From: Pectinophora gossypiella
Taxonomy: Eukaryota > Arthropoda > Insecta > Lepidoptera > Gelechiidae
Direction of reading: 5' to 3'
Assembly (NCBI RefSeq): GCF_024362695.1
Contig: NC_065421.1
Span: 2,728,001-2,792,000 of the forward strand
DNA length: 64,000 nucleotides
The translations under genes were made by a program, and so were the position numbers. The notes beneath the pieces are model-generated. The model worked only from the letters and a program-made list of their open reading frames with translations, searched no databases and had not been told where the DNA came from. Shown piece after piece: positions 53,237 to 64,000 of the stretch (positions are counted from its first letter, which is position 1; the number at the start of each line of letters is the position of its first letter).

Positions 53237-53572
53237 TTTCTTCTTCTTCTTCTATCGTATGGGCTGAGAGGTTAATTACCAACCTTGTCAACCCTGGTGT
53301 CAGGGTTATTATTGAGACGCCAAAGGCCCTGACATATGGCTCATGTAACGACTACTAACTTACATCATTAAGTAGTAACCGGGACCAAAGGCTTAACGTG
53401 CCTTCCGAAGGATCATCTTACTTTTTGACAATCAGGTGATCAGCCTGTAATGTCCTAACCAACCTAGGGATCACAAAGTTATTTTTGTGATATGTCTCCA
53501 CCGGGATTCGAACCCGGGACCTCCCGATCGTGAGCCCAGTGCTCAACCACTAGTCCACGGAGGCCGTTAGTT
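53237..53572 (-). repeat. SINE-D, full length
   Basis: Tail TTCTTCTTCTATCGTATGGG, decayed central domain, and head CCGGGATTCGAACCCGGGAC to CACTAGTCCACGGAGGCCG. Confidence 0.88.
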
Positions 53573-53649
53573 GTTGTGTGTAAAAAGTAAATTAATAAAT
53601 CAAGTGTCAATCATCCGTTGTAATCGAGGGTCTTCTCTTTACGTGCACA

Positions 53650-53885
53650 AATCAACTTTTTTGACGTGACTTATTGTAGATTTACCGCAAATTGCATTAA
53701 GTACTTTGTTGGACATATGGGGAGCGCTGAGGGATCTCACGTGGGACAAAATTTAAGCCAATACGCCTGAGGGATCCAGCTGGGCGCGTATCTCGGCTCA
53801 GGGCGACGTCTGAGAAGATTATCGGGGTGCTGAAGTGTTTGTTGTTGCGAGCTGACTGTCCGCCTCCATGGCTAGAGTAATCGGG
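53650..53885 (-). mobile_element. LINE-J 3' end with internal deletion
   Basis: TTGACGTGACTTATTGTAGA at the left; after GGCGACGTCTGAGAAGATTA it jumps to ATCGGGGTGCTGAAGTGTTT, so the stop region is deleted. Confidence 0.8.
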
Positions 53886-54044
53886 TCGGCCGAAAGCAAC
53901 GAAGCCTGCTTTCTTGTAGCTTTTGTCATAGAGCCTGCCGCGAAATTATACGTTGCGGATTTTGTCGAGTCTCGTCACATCCACCGAACCGCATTCTCTA
54001 CTTGGCCGATCAAATCAAATTATCCTCCGAATACCCTATTAATA

Positions 54045-54378
54045 CATAAACCTATATACGTCCCACTGCTGGGCACAGGCCTCCCCTCAATCAACCGGAG
54101 GGGATATGGAGCATACTCCACCACGCTGCTCCACTGCGGGTTGGTGAAGGTGTTTTACGGCTAATAGCCGGGGACCAACAGCTTAACGTGCACTCCGAAG
54201 CACGGAATCATCTTAGTTTTTCAGGCAATCAGGTGATTCAAGCCTGAAAAGTCCTTACCGAACAAAGGACAGTTTCACAAAGTGATTTCGACCATGTCCC
54301 CATCGGGAATCGAATCCGGACCTCCAGATCGTGAGCCTGACGCTCTAACCACTAGACCACGGAGACTGTTTTAGACGA
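54045..54378 (-). repeat. SINE-B, full length with target duplication
   Basis: ACCCTATTAATA at 54033-54044 and 54379-54390. Tail, central domain (54171-54207) and head (ACTAGACCACGGAG) intact. Confidence 0.9.
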
Positions 54379-54390
54379 ACCCTATTAATA

Positions 54391-57092
54391 ATGTAATACA
54401 AACCATATCGTCAAGTTATCGATGGCGACTGTTTTGAAAAACGAACAACAGTCGCCGCTTGGTGGGAATACACAATATGGCGGACACGCGTGATTTACGC
54501 GCGTTCGGATATTGTTGAAATTCGCGTCGATAGCGCTTTTGTTTTGCCGTCTGCCTTCTTATCGCGGCTAGAGAGGGGATCGTCGATAGATTTATTCCAT
54601 TTTCGAATTTCAACGGTTTTATTTTGCGTATTTGTGAATTCTCTTGTTTTTAAATATAATTTAAATTAATACCTAGAGTACGTATTTGTAATAATTATAA
54701 TTAGGTACACCTGTTTTTGACGTGAGGTAGGTTAGCTTTTAACCGGGTATTTTGGTTGGTAGACCACCAGCACCAGCAGCGTGGTGTAGTATGTTCCATA
54801 TCCGAGAATCGCCTTATTAAACAGAAACTATAAAAGAAAGGTTACTTACAAGGTAAATGACTATTTAGAAGATAGTGCCTTTGAACCAATATTAGTCATA
54901 GTCATTAATGGATAATAATAATTACACGTCACAGATATTATAAATTCAATTAAATTCAATTTATACTAAATATTATAAAGGAATTCAATTACATAGTCAG
55001 CCTAATTACTAAAATGGTATTACATTTTTTTTAGGAACGGACAGGCCCTCTGCCGAGGTTTATCTGAGTTTAAGTTACAAAGTTTAAGAAGCTGCAGTTG
55101 TTTTAGATGGATGAGACGTTTGACATAAAATATATGTATTATAAAAAATGTCCATTCAAAGCGTAACGATGTTACCACCTAAACAAAGTTTTTTTGCATA
55201 TGACTCTGCCTAAACATTTAGACGTTACGGGCGCGAATTGTCTCTATATCTGTCTGTCGAATATCTTAGACTTGGTTAAATTATTGCTGGCTACCTGTCA
55301 TAAATAACTCCTTAATAGCTGCCATTTATCAATACTATTCGGACAATTAAATTGTGTAGCTAACTGAAACATGATTTATTAACTATAATATAATAATCTG
55401 GTATTTATAACTATATAACGAAATGTCACAGTGAGTAAATTAATTGTGTTACCTATATTATTTTTAATTGATAGGTAAACAATTTTTCAACAAAGAATTC
55501 AGTCACACAGATCCTCAGCTCAGGACTATAGACCAATTTGGTAGTCAGAGGTACATCCACCACAGGATGAAATAAGTACCCACACCTGATGAACTAAGTA
55601 GGTAGGTACCCACAACTTCGTTTTTGTTGTTACTTATATAATAACTACTATAAATACTTACATGTTATTTAATAACTAGAGAAACACATTTAAATACGAG
55701 ACATTTTTATCATTTACGTAGTCACTAATCTTATAATAAGCTTAACCGTATACATAACCCCAAAAAAGATGAATTTAATTTACTTAGTAAATATTTTTAA
55801 TTTTTCGCCTAGGCTGTATAAACAAAAGGATTACTATATACGCGTAAAAATATAGGTGATACTGGTAACTGTGATAGGCCTTTTCGAGGAATCCGTGATA
55901 ACCCTTTTCGGAGAACGCGCCTTTGTGTGTGAATGTGTTAATAACATCGACATCGATTTGAATATAGTGAGACATCTACCCTATTCGGTTCCTGTACAAT
56001 TAGTTACATAAATAATTTGATGTTTTAATAGACTTCAAAAATTGAATTTCATTTTTTTTGGACGTTCGCTTTTGATGTTTTTGATCAAGTCAAGATTAAT
56101 TACTTTTTAACATTAACGAAACAAAAACGAAGTTGAACGAATGAAAATGTATGGAATTGACCTATGTCAATTCCATACACCTATGTGTACGACGTAACAT
56201 TTCGTTGGCTTCAATTGACATATAATACAATAAATTAAAGTAATTTGTACTTTAATTTAAGAAAATGACATTGTTAATAATATACTTACGCATTACGCAA
56301 AAATACTACAATAAAATAAATAAATAAAATCACGCCTATTTTCCGTAAAAAAGGTACAATAGACATTAAAATATTGTTTCTGTTCACAATATATATGGCT
56401 GAGTGTACTTGCGACGAAAAGGCAAAATATTAAATGCATCACAATACCGTATCGTGCGTATATAGGGCTTTGAGCGCATAATCTGGTTGGGATGGTGAAG
56501 CGATGCGATATGGTACAGTCCACGTCGAAAATACGTGCTGAAATTTTAATGTTCGGTTTGACTGACACGATGACTGAGCTTGATGCATTTTGTCTGGATT
56601 GGATGCAAAAAAAAATATTTTTTTATATCCTGTAGTCGGATACGAAAAGTAGTTGTTTGAAAAATAATAGTTATTTGTTTTATAAGAGTGGAAAGTTACG
56701 TTATTAATGAAATGACTATACCGAGTTTAAATTACGAACTAGCGAAGTAATCTAGAATTGAATCACGAGCATAGCTAGTGATTATAATATAGACTACTAA
56801 GTGCAGTACTGAGTAATTTAAAACGCGAGTCATAAAATAAATTTCCTCTCGTATGAAATATACAACTTCACTTCTACGAGCAAGAAAGTTTGGTATTCTA
56901 TCTTCTTCTTTTCTTCTTTAATTTATATTATCCCCTGCTGAGATGTGAGGCTCCAGCAACAGATATCCACTCCCACACACGCTATATTTTGCTTCCTCTG
57001 TAGATTGCTCCCATAACGTCACGAGCCTTTAATTCTCAGCCAACCGAGCGCCGCCACCTTACTTTGGGCCCCCTTTTGAGTTTATAGTTTAT
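54391..57092. other. No gene; small fragments only
   Basis: A SINE-B scrap (54760-54805), a decayed repeat E (55530-55590) and a perfect hairpin (56148-56179). None of the short frames shows a domain. Confidence 0.45.
56148..56179. repeat. Perfect 14-bp hairpin
   Basis: Arms TGTATGGAATTGAC and GTCAATTCCATACA, loop CTAT. Confidence 0.95.
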
Positions 57093-57320
57093 ATCACATT
57101 ACTAATTTAAGAGCCACGCTCTTGTCGATGTAGCTTTCTCCATGGTACTTTTTATGGAAAATTAGGGTAGTGGTTTCGCTCTTGCCTTCCCCCCGCTGCA
57201 CTCTGTCTGAGTGGGATGGCGCCCAGATTAGTCTATTTCAATGCCGTACTAGGACTCCTGTCCTCCGCGTCTGAATAGTACTGACAGTGACTGCTGCCCT
57301 CCGTCAGGTTCCAGTTATAG
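57093..57320 (-). mobile_element. LINE-R related element, partial
   Basis: TTTAAGAGCCACGCTCTTGT, ATGGCGCCCAGATTAGTCTA and TGAATAGTACTGACAGTGAC match 9531-9760. Confidence 0.7.
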
Positions 57321-57413
57321 TTTATATATTATAACTGAATTCATGCAGCATAACAAACCTGTTTTCTCAATTTTATTTGAGTAGAAGACAACTATAATCA
57401 TAACTGGACGCAC

Positions 57414-57584
57414 TGGACGGGCAGGTATGTTGTACCACGAGTCAACAACTACTTCGGTGACAGAACACTTCGTAAACGCATACCGTATCTGTACAACATG
57501 CTGCCGGTCGACATACGTCAGGAGTGCAATATAAATAAATTTAGAAAATCTTTATTTAAACATCTCATGCAAAAGATCTCTTAG
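57414..57584 (+). pseudogene. LINE polyprotein C-terminus (CR1-like)
   Basis: Open frame reads GRYVVPRVNNYFGDRTLRKR, then IPYLYNMLPVDIR and FRKSLFKHL before a stop. The pattern 'PR.N...G.R...K.IP...N.LP..IR......FK..L' is typical of the last residues of CR1-type LINE polyproteins. An AATAAA signal lies near 57709 followed by a T-run. 5'-truncated remnant; a host gene is unlikely. Confidence 0.55.
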
Positions 57585-57903
57585 CTGTAAGTTAACTTTA
57601 AGTATCTTAAACATAATAACATTAAGCGAACTCCACTCCCACAGACAAACCGAGGAATTGGTTTTGTGGGGTTTTTATTGTACCCATATTTTCTGTATTT
57701 CTCATGAAAAATAAACATTTTACTTTTTTTTTTTTTTTACTCATGTTTCGCGTTATTCCTATCACAAAAATATTCCAAATAATGCTGAAATTTCTTTCAG
57801 ACATTCGGCATGACATAATATTGTTTAAGTATTTCATGAATAACATTTTTATGTAAGTATGTCAAGTTGCTGCTGGTTCGGTGGCTACTAGTAGTGGCTG
57901 CTA

Positions 57904-58267
57904 ATTCCAGTAAACACCATCTAATTTTATTTGAAGTTATATCTGTCATTTTCTCATCCGCCGAAAAGCAAAGGGACGGGTAATCGGCAAGCATAAAATT
58001 TATGGAACACACGTCAATTTTAAGCACAAATCTAAAATAACCCTTTAAAAAAATTGCATTGGCTAATAACCCGACAGAATTATATTGACAGCTCACGTCA
58101 AACGGTTTGCATACCAGCGAGATAGTTTTTGATTCGCCGGGGTTATTCATTCATTTACTCATTCTTTCCAAAATTAAGACCTGTCAATCATCCGTCCCTT
58201 TCTTTTTCGGCAGATAAGAAAATGACAGGTATAACTAAAAGTAAAATTAGGAGGTGTCTGCAGGAAT
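57904..58267. mobile_element. Long-arm inverted-repeat MITE
   Basis: About 85-bp imperfect arms (57904-57988 and 58184-58267), both with CTGTCATTTTCT, GCCGAAAA and AAAGGGACGG in the same order when one is reverse-complemented. The 117-residue minus frame at 57797-58150 runs through an arm and is not a supported gene. Confidence 0.7.
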
Positions 58268-58779
58268 CGGGGACGTGGATCCGTTAAACTATAATACATT
58301 TAAACCTGGGGGAAAGTAGATTTTCTATAAAAGCAAAAAAACTGTGCTAGTATTTCACTCACTGTCATTTCTTTAAAATCTACCAATAGACATAATATCT
58401 ACCAGGATGTAAATAGAACAATTTGAACACATGAAAATCCGACCACATCTGTCGAAAAAAACCTATCAAAAACTAACCGAATAACCGAAACAATGGCTGT
58501 TTTTTTTTCCGCCGCCATATTTCTTTGTGTTAGTCCATTCCGTAGAATATGGAGCTGCGTATAAAATGAAAAAAAAAGGAAAATATGCAGAACTAGGAAA
58601 CAAATGACGAAAATAACGAGAACTAGGAAATAACATAAGGTAGTTGGAATAGTGTTGCGTTAATAATAATAAATCTTTGTTGCTTTTCTTTTAGATTTAG
58701 CTTCGAGTTGTGACACTGATATTCAAATATTTTTATTTTGTAGCTTTCATGAATCTTGAATATAGGTTACTTTTCACAT

Positions 58780-59042
58780 TTTCTTTTTTTTGGCCTTACT
58801 TATTGTAGATTTGCCGCTTTAACTACTTCGCCGGACAAATGGGGAGCGCTCAGGGCTCTCACCCGGTACAAAATTTAAGACAACAGGCCTGAGGGTGCCC
58901 AGTTGGGCGCGAACCTTGGCTCAGGGCGTAGTCTGAGAGGAAGAATATTTGAAAGAATTAATCGACCCTAGTGGGTCAATAGCGGTACGCGCTGATTGAG
59001 GGAAATCGTCGACCACGCCGGCGAGGTCGGTATCGGGGTTCT
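58780..59042 (-). mobile_element. LINE-J insertion
   Basis: Reverse 3' end with T-run at the left. Flanks TTACTTTTCACA (58768-58779) and TTACTTTTTCACA (59043-59055) are a target duplication with one T indel. Confidence 0.85.
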
Positions 59043-59055
59043 TACTTTTTCACAG

Positions 59056-59507
59056 AATTTTATCTGTACAAAGTAAAAGTGATTTATCTACATCGAAAAT
59101 AATAATTTTGGTTGATAGTCCATCGTGCTATCTATCCACTGTGCCAGTGCTCCACAAAATCTTACCATAACATTTTTATTGCGTTTTCTAAAAGCTTAGC
59201 TTTTTATTATTAAAAATAATGCCTCATTATTGTTGTCTTCATTCTGGCTAAAAGCATACTGTCTTTTACGTTTATGTCCGATAATAATAATAAAGTGGAG
59301 GAATAAAAATAATAAACTTAATGCCGTCGCACGGAAATGCAAGGATGCTGTTTGAATATTCCAATTTGCATTTTTATTATTTTAAAATCCTTATTGTACA
59401 CTCCATTTGGCTAGAATGAGAAAATGAGAATAATAAAAAATGAGATTATATCTGAGTTTTGCTTGAAAAATAATTATTTATAAATATCTTTTCATGTTTC
59501 GGGTACT
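59056..59507. other. No recognisable feature
   Basis: AT-rich. Confidence 0.4.
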
Positions 59508-59656
59508 AGAGTCTCGTAGTGTTTGATGTCTCGAGCTAATCTGCTGCCTCTAAAAGTAGAATAATCGATTAGACTGGATCCATTTTTTTTTTTACGTGAC
59601 TTATTGTAGATTTGCCGCAGATGGCATTAACTACTTGGCCGGAATTAGACTGGATC
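59508..59656 (-). mobile_element. Old LINE-J fragment carrying a 63-bp LINE-J insertion
   Basis: 59508-59567 matches an internal coding part of LINE-J. 59581-59643 is just a T-run plus the last about 50 bp of a LINE-J 3' end, flanked by an exact duplication ATTAGACTGGATC (59568-59580, 59644-59656). Confidence 0.85.
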
Positions 59657-59757
59657 GTATATTCCGTAATACTTACATTTAAAAAAATCCTTTTTGATTT
59701 ATTAGTGGTTCAAGTTCCTTGTAAGTTATAATAAGATTACACATATGTCAATGAACA

Positions 59758-59935
59758 CACATCACACACATCATCAGCCCATTAACGTCCCCACTGCTGG
59801 GGCACGGGCCTTCCCTATGGATGGATAGGGAGATCGGGCCTTAAACCATCACGCGGGGCCAGTGCGGATTGACGGTTATTAACGACTGCTAATGCAGCCC
59901 GGACCAACAGCTTAACGTGCCTTCCGAAGCACAAA
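59758..59935 (-). repeat. SINE-A, 5'-truncated
   Basis: Tail and central domain only. Exact duplication ATGTCAATGAACA at 59745-59757 and 59936-59948. Confidence 0.88.
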
Positions 59936-60044
59936 ATGTCAATGAACAAAATGTAATAATAAATAAATAAAAAGTGTTAATTAACTCACACCTGTAATCC
60001 ATTAAAGAAATAAAGACACAGCCACAACAATGATAGGTAATGAA

Positions 60045-60118
60045 TTTTGTATCAGGAAGCGAACCCAGACCTCCGGATCGTGAGCCCAATGCTTTAACCA
60101 CTAGACCACTGAGGCTGT
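60045..60118 (-). repeat. tRNA-like SINE head fragment
   Basis: CGAACCCAGACCTCCGGATC and AACCACTAGACCACTGAGGC are the reverse of a SINE-B/D head. Confidence 0.7.
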
Positions 60119-60302
60119 CAACACACCACCACCTTTCATTTTAGCAAAAAAAAAACAGATATGCCAGTGATGATTTTATCGCCTGATAAAGTTTTACTAA
60201 ACATCAAAATAATTTCCTAATGTGTACACTATTATGATTATCAGTACTTTTTGAATTTTTTTGAATTTTTGATATTTACTATACTACAGGTACTATATTT
60301 TA

Positions 60303-60370
60303 ATGTTGTAAATGTATATGTGTGTCGTAAATAAACTTTATTATTATTATTTATTATTATTATTATATTA
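60303..60370 (+). repeat. LINE 3' tail with (TTA)n
   Basis: GTGTGTCGTAAATAAACTTT followed by a TTA microsatellite; a typical insect LINE end. Confidence 0.5.
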
Positions 60371-60827
60371 TCATGGTATAACAAATCAACGTATGCCTAA
60401 TCCTATGAAAGCCGCCATTGCTGTCCATTTGATGACGTAAATGTTATGCTACAATTTTATTGCTTATTGATAATTTAGCGAATTACTGAGTAACGTACTT
60501 AATAACTATCATTTGTCATATAAGTACATAAAAATCTTTAAAACTGTAAGCAAATCCTTTAAATTAAAAACTAAATGTCGTGGGTTATTTACTTTTTACA
60601 AAATTGAAATGTTAACTGTCACTTTTGTGCGTACCTTATACTAAAATGACGGGGTCAGCTTAAAATATTGATAAGACTATCTTTTGTTAAGCGATTCGAT
60701 TCGTTAATACATTGAGCCACAAATTAAAATGCCATTACTTTGAAGGATTATTAATTAACTAATCACGATAAATTCCAGACGATGTATTATATCTTTGAGA
60801 AAATGATAAACCAAAAATAAGATAGTG
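60371..60827. other. Upstream region of the carboxypeptidase gene
   Basis: AT-rich with several GATA motifs (GATAAG at about 60669). No repeat matched. Confidence 0.4.
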
Positions 60828-60834
60828 TATAAAG
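60828..60834 (+). promoter_or_regulatory. Candidate TATA box
   Basis: TATAAAG, 70 bp before the start codon. A TCATT initiator-like motif lies at 60875-60879, somewhat farther than the usual 30 bp. Confidence 0.35.
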
Positions 60835-60903
60835 ATAATAAAAAGTATTCGTAGGTAAATAAAATTAAAAGATATTCATTGGTGTACAGGTAGCGGCGAA
60901 GAA

Positions 60904-62063
60904 ATGAATATCAAACATATTTTTTTAATTTTCACAATAATTGCAGCTACGAATGCTGTGAAGAAAAGTTATGAAGGATATAAAGTGTATAAAGTGATTC
61001 CGAAAACAGAAGATGATGTAAAAATTTTGAATATCGTTCAAGAATTGGGCATTGGAGAATTTTGGGATGACAATGTCAGTGTTAAAAGTGATGCAAAAAT
61101 TATGGTGTCAAGGGACCTTCAGAATGAGTTTCTGACACAAATGGAACAAGCCCAAATTGAAGTTACAGAAGTGATTTCTGATTTACAGAAGTAAGCATAC
61201 TCCTATTTTAATATTTATATTTAAGGATACCTTGCTGCATATTGAGCTCTCACTCTAGAGATATGATAAAAACCGTTGTAAGAGATAAAACAGAGCAAAC
61301 TTTTATTCAAAAATACAATAAATTATCTGATTTGAAAAAATAATTCATTGCGTAAATGGCGCAGTATCATTAGTAATAAATATGGGTGTAAATATTGGAA
61401 AGTGGTCAGAGATACATTCATCGCATGATGAACTGAGTATCTACGCCTAGTTGAGCTTTCTACGCGACCAACGTGATAGGTTGTGAGCAGGATCGCCGAG
61501 TAACTACTCCGATTGAGAACAAAGACGAAAGTTTGTGTTATGACAATATTTTTGCGGTTTGTTCTCCCACACATGAAATGAAGTATCATTTCAACTTAAT
61601 AAGGGTACATTGTTCAGTTCATAATTTGCATAATATAATTAATTTCAGAGTCATAGATGACCAGCTAACACCAGCAAAGCCAAAATCGCGTTTCGAAAGG
61701 GAAAGCTTCCACTCGATGTCATGGGACCGATATTACTCTCTGTCTGAAATTCATGCGTGGCTAGATCAGCTTAACACCAGTTACCCTAATATTGTCCAAA
61801 CAGTGACCTGGGGACGAAGTAACGAAAACAGAGAACTGAAGGGAATCATCATCAATTATCACCCGCAAAGAGCAGGTCAGCTTAAAGCTGTGATAGAAGG
61901 AGCAGTACATGCCAGGGAATGGATCACTCCAGCAACTGCTACTTGGATTATCAAAGAGTTTTTGACAAGCAACGATCGAGAAGTAAGAGCTTTGGCTGAG
62001 GGTTTCGAGTGGCACATCTTACCTGTTGCAAATCCTGATGGATATTCGTACACGTTTACTAAT
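60904..62063 (+). CDS. Zinc carboxypeptidase (M14A), first two coding exons
   Basis: Exon 1 is 60904-61190 and exon 2 is 61649-62063. The donor GTAAGC (61191) and acceptor TTTCAG (ending 61648) join in phase 2; the second donor GTAAGT is at 62064. The 234 residues seen begin with a signal peptide (cut probably after residue 18) and then an activation propeptide (about 25-100). The start of the catalytic domain shows YYSLSEIHAWL near 124-134 and the zinc-binding HAREW (H183, E186). NPDGYSYTFT closes exon 2. The third zinc ligand and catalytic glutamate should be on later exons outside the window. Family members are secreted zymogens, often midgut digestive enzymes, activated by trypsin; R110 and R113 are candidate cut sites. 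A- versus B-type specificity cannot be read from this part. Confidence 0.9.
61407..61500. repeat. Repeat E copy in intron 1
   Basis: AGTGGTCAGAGATACATTCA, GATGAACTGAGTATCTACGC, AACGTGATAGGTTGTGAGCA. Confidence 0.6.
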
Positions 62064-62112
62064 GTAAGTTATCCCTTAAAATATATTTATTACTTTATGA
62101 CAGCAATCAATT

Positions 62113-62222
62113 TATCAATCAATAATTCTTTATTGCACAAAAACATAAACTCAGGACATATACAGATGAATAAAATAAGGATAATAGGCGGCTGTATTGC
62201 TAAACAGTAATTTCTGCCAGGA
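62113..62222 (-). mobile_element. LINE-Z 3' end in intron 2
   Basis: ATCAATAATTCTTTATTGCA, then AGGCGGCTGTATTGCTAAAC and TTTCTGCCAGGAAACC. Its left end is the reverse complement of window bases 1-31. Confidence 0.7.
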
Positions 62223-62467
62223 AACCTTACGGTGAAAGAAGTTTATGCATTGGAGAAAGTAACTAGCCTTGTGAATACTTCTACCCTTTGAATGAAAGTT
62301 ATTAGTAAGATAAGTAATGAAGAAACTTTCAACATCAAATGACATTAATCATGATTGCAAATTAATCATATTCAAGTAAAGTCAGAAAACTAAGTAAATA
62401 AAATCTAGTATGATAAGTCTTAATTTTTTGATAAGTCTTAGTTATTGATGTATTTTATGATAATATA

Positions 62468-64000
62468 GTTGGTGTTCTAAGACAGGCTTCGGAATCTTGC
62501 TGTGTACGAAATGTTAAGTCTACCTTGAAGCATAAATGTGTTAAAGGATGGAATAAATATGTTGCGGAAGCCCATAAACAAGCTAGACTGGACTTTCAAA
62601 TGTATGTTTTGTATGGGAGGCCGGAGTCGGGTCCCATTTGTGATCGCATGAACCTTAGCCGTAAAATTTTTAAATCGAGATTAAAATTTTGTCAACGTAA
62701 TCAGGAACGGATTAAATTGGATATTATAGCATCCCAACATAAGGCAAAACAATTTGGAAAGTTTTGGAAAAGCACTAAGAAATTGAATGAGAAAATGTGT
62801 ATGCCGGTTAGTGTGGATGGTAGTAGCGATCCAAAAATTATAGCTAATACTTTTAAAGAATATTTCCGGATTGTTAGCCCGTTGGAGCATGTTGAAACTT
62901 CTACAGATGTTAAGTCGTGTTATGTGGAAAACCCTGTTAGAGTAACTAGCAAGGACATAGTTTCAGCTATTATGAACATGAAAAGAGGTAAATCTCCAGG
63001 ACACGATGGGCTCAGCATCGAGCATCTACAGCATGCAGGTATTCATATAAATGGACTCTTGTCTATGTTGTTCACGTTCTGTTTGAGACATAGTTATTTA
63101 CCACCAGAACTAATGAAGACTATTGTTGTCCCACTAGTTAAAAATCACACAGGTGATCTAGGAGACAAAACTAACTATAGACCAATCTCATTGGCTACAG
63201 TGATAGCAAAAGTATTGGATAGGGTTTTGGATGTTAATCTCAGTTCGCGGATTGGTTTGCATGATTTACAGTTTGGGTTTCGTGAAGGGTTATGTACAGA
63301 GAGTGCAATCTTAGCCATGAAGTACACTATTGGGTATTACACTAAAAGAAGTACACCAATTTACGCTGGTTTCCTGGATCTTTCTAAGGCATTTGACCTG
63401 GTGTCATATGATATACTGTGGGCGAAACTGAGGGATGCGGGTGTTTGTTCTGAAGTTGTCAATCTGTTGTCATATTGGTATAAAGGTCAAAAGAATGTCG
63501 TGAAGTGGGCTAAGAGTTGCTCTGATGAATACAGTCTGAACTGTGGCGTTAGACAGGGTGGTTTAACATCTCCAAGATTATTTAGTTTGTATGTAAACCA
63601 GCTGATTGATGAGCTCAGCAACATGCATGTGGGATGCAGAATAGACAATGTGAGTGTTAATAACATTAGTTACGCTGATGACATGGTGTTGCTGAGCCCA
63701 TCTATCGGCGGGATAAGGAAGATGATACAAACATGTGAAGCCTATGCTCTAAACCATGGGTTGAAATACAATGAGCAGAAATCTGAATTTATGGTCTTCA
63801 AAAGTGTTAGACAGGTAAACAATGTTCCACCTATTTTACTCAATGGGGTACCGTTGAAGCGGGTGACGCATTTCAAATACTTGGGGCACATTGTTACTGA
63901 AGACCTAAAGGACGACTCTGACATTCAGCGAGAGGGCAGAGCATTGTCGGTGCGTGGTAATATGTTGGCCTACAGATTTGCTCGTTGTACACTGGGTGTT
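62468..64000 (+). CDS. LINE reverse transcriptase, 5'-truncated, runs off window
   Basis: The frame is open for 511 codons to the window edge without a stop. It starts inside the protein; no ATG marks a true start and the endonuclease domain is missing. In order: a linker region between endonuclease and RT (KFWKSTKKLNEK); RT fingers with KSPGHDGLS (about codon 180) and TNYRPISL (about 240); palm with FLDLSKAFD (first catalytic D, about 305); GVRQGGLTSPRLFSLYVNQL (about 360-379); and YADD (about 402). A thumb with FKYLGHIV (about 475) follows. CR1/L2-type or a related clade by motif style. It lies in the sense direction within intron 2 of the carboxypeptidase gene. The intact frame suggests a fairly recent insertion. 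Confidence 0.85.

Noticed and set aside
57797..58150. 117-residue protein
   Set aside because: Overlaps one arm and the core of an inverted-repeat element, with no recognisable domain.
60904..61194. A 96-residue stand-alone secreted protein
   Set aside because: The stop comes directly after a donor GTAAGC; it is exon 1 of the carboxypeptidase.
61473..62210. A single 245-residue protein
   Set aside because: Its first part is intron 1 and its last part is intron 2. Only 61649-62063 has carboxypeptidase homology with splice signals at both edges.

Overview
The window looks like a piece of an insect nuclear genome, most probably a moth or butterfly (Lepidoptera). It is AT-rich with very low gene density. 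It is crowded with tRNA-derived SINEs carrying (GAT)n or GAAGAAG-type tails, 5'-truncated non-LTR retrotransposons, short TA- or TTA-flanked MITEs, and a gypsy-class element with an envelope gene. All of these are typical of lepidopteran chromosomes. The organism call is inferred from repeat style; no species-specific gene is present.

The only recognisable host gene is at the right edge: the first two coding exons (60904-61190 and 61649-62063) of a secreted M14 zinc carboxypeptidase of the digestive type. Its second intron holds a LINE 3' tail and then a long LINE reverse-transcriptase ORF (62468 to the window end). The rest of the gene lies beyond the window.

The most complete structure is a 7.5-kb env-bearing gypsy/errantivirus-like endogenous retrovirus on the minus strand (36792-44293). 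It has two 304-bp LTRs that differ at one base, a TGTG target duplication, a tRNA-Ser primer binding site and a polypurine tract. Its gag, pol and env frames are all open. Gag and pol are joined by a -1 slippery heptamer (A AAA AAG). Env has no usable ATG of its own ahead of its signal peptide; a consensus splice donor beside an upstream ATG and an acceptor inside the pol-env overlap fit together in phase. The copy looks recent and possibly coding-competent.

Everything else is layered repeats. I use these names: SINE-A (head with GGTGGCGCAGCGG, GAT tail), SINE-B and SINE-D (related tRNA heads, different 3' ends), SINE-C (another tRNA-like head), LINE-J (Jockey-like, poly-A), LINE-R (RTE-like C-termini), LINE-Z (3' tails with TTTATTGCAC), MITE-M (mariner-like, TA-flanked), MITE-H (Harbinger-like, TTA-flanked), MITE-F (foldback) and repeat E (unclassified). 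SINE-A, -B and -D share one central domain. SINE-A and SINE-B also share a 3' end with a LINE-like tail at 1600-1655. Several nested insertions can be ordered in time because target duplications are readable by eye.

Region by region: 1-26 kb is a repeat field with no host gene; 24.8-25.8 kb is a CTGT microsatellite plus 132-bp tandem repeats; 26.5-27.9 kb is the longest LINE-J copy; 28-36 kb is SINEs, MITEs and LINE ends; 36.8-44.3 kb is the retrovirus; 44.3-60.3 kb is more repeats; 60.8-64 kb is the carboxypeptidase gene with its intronic LINE.
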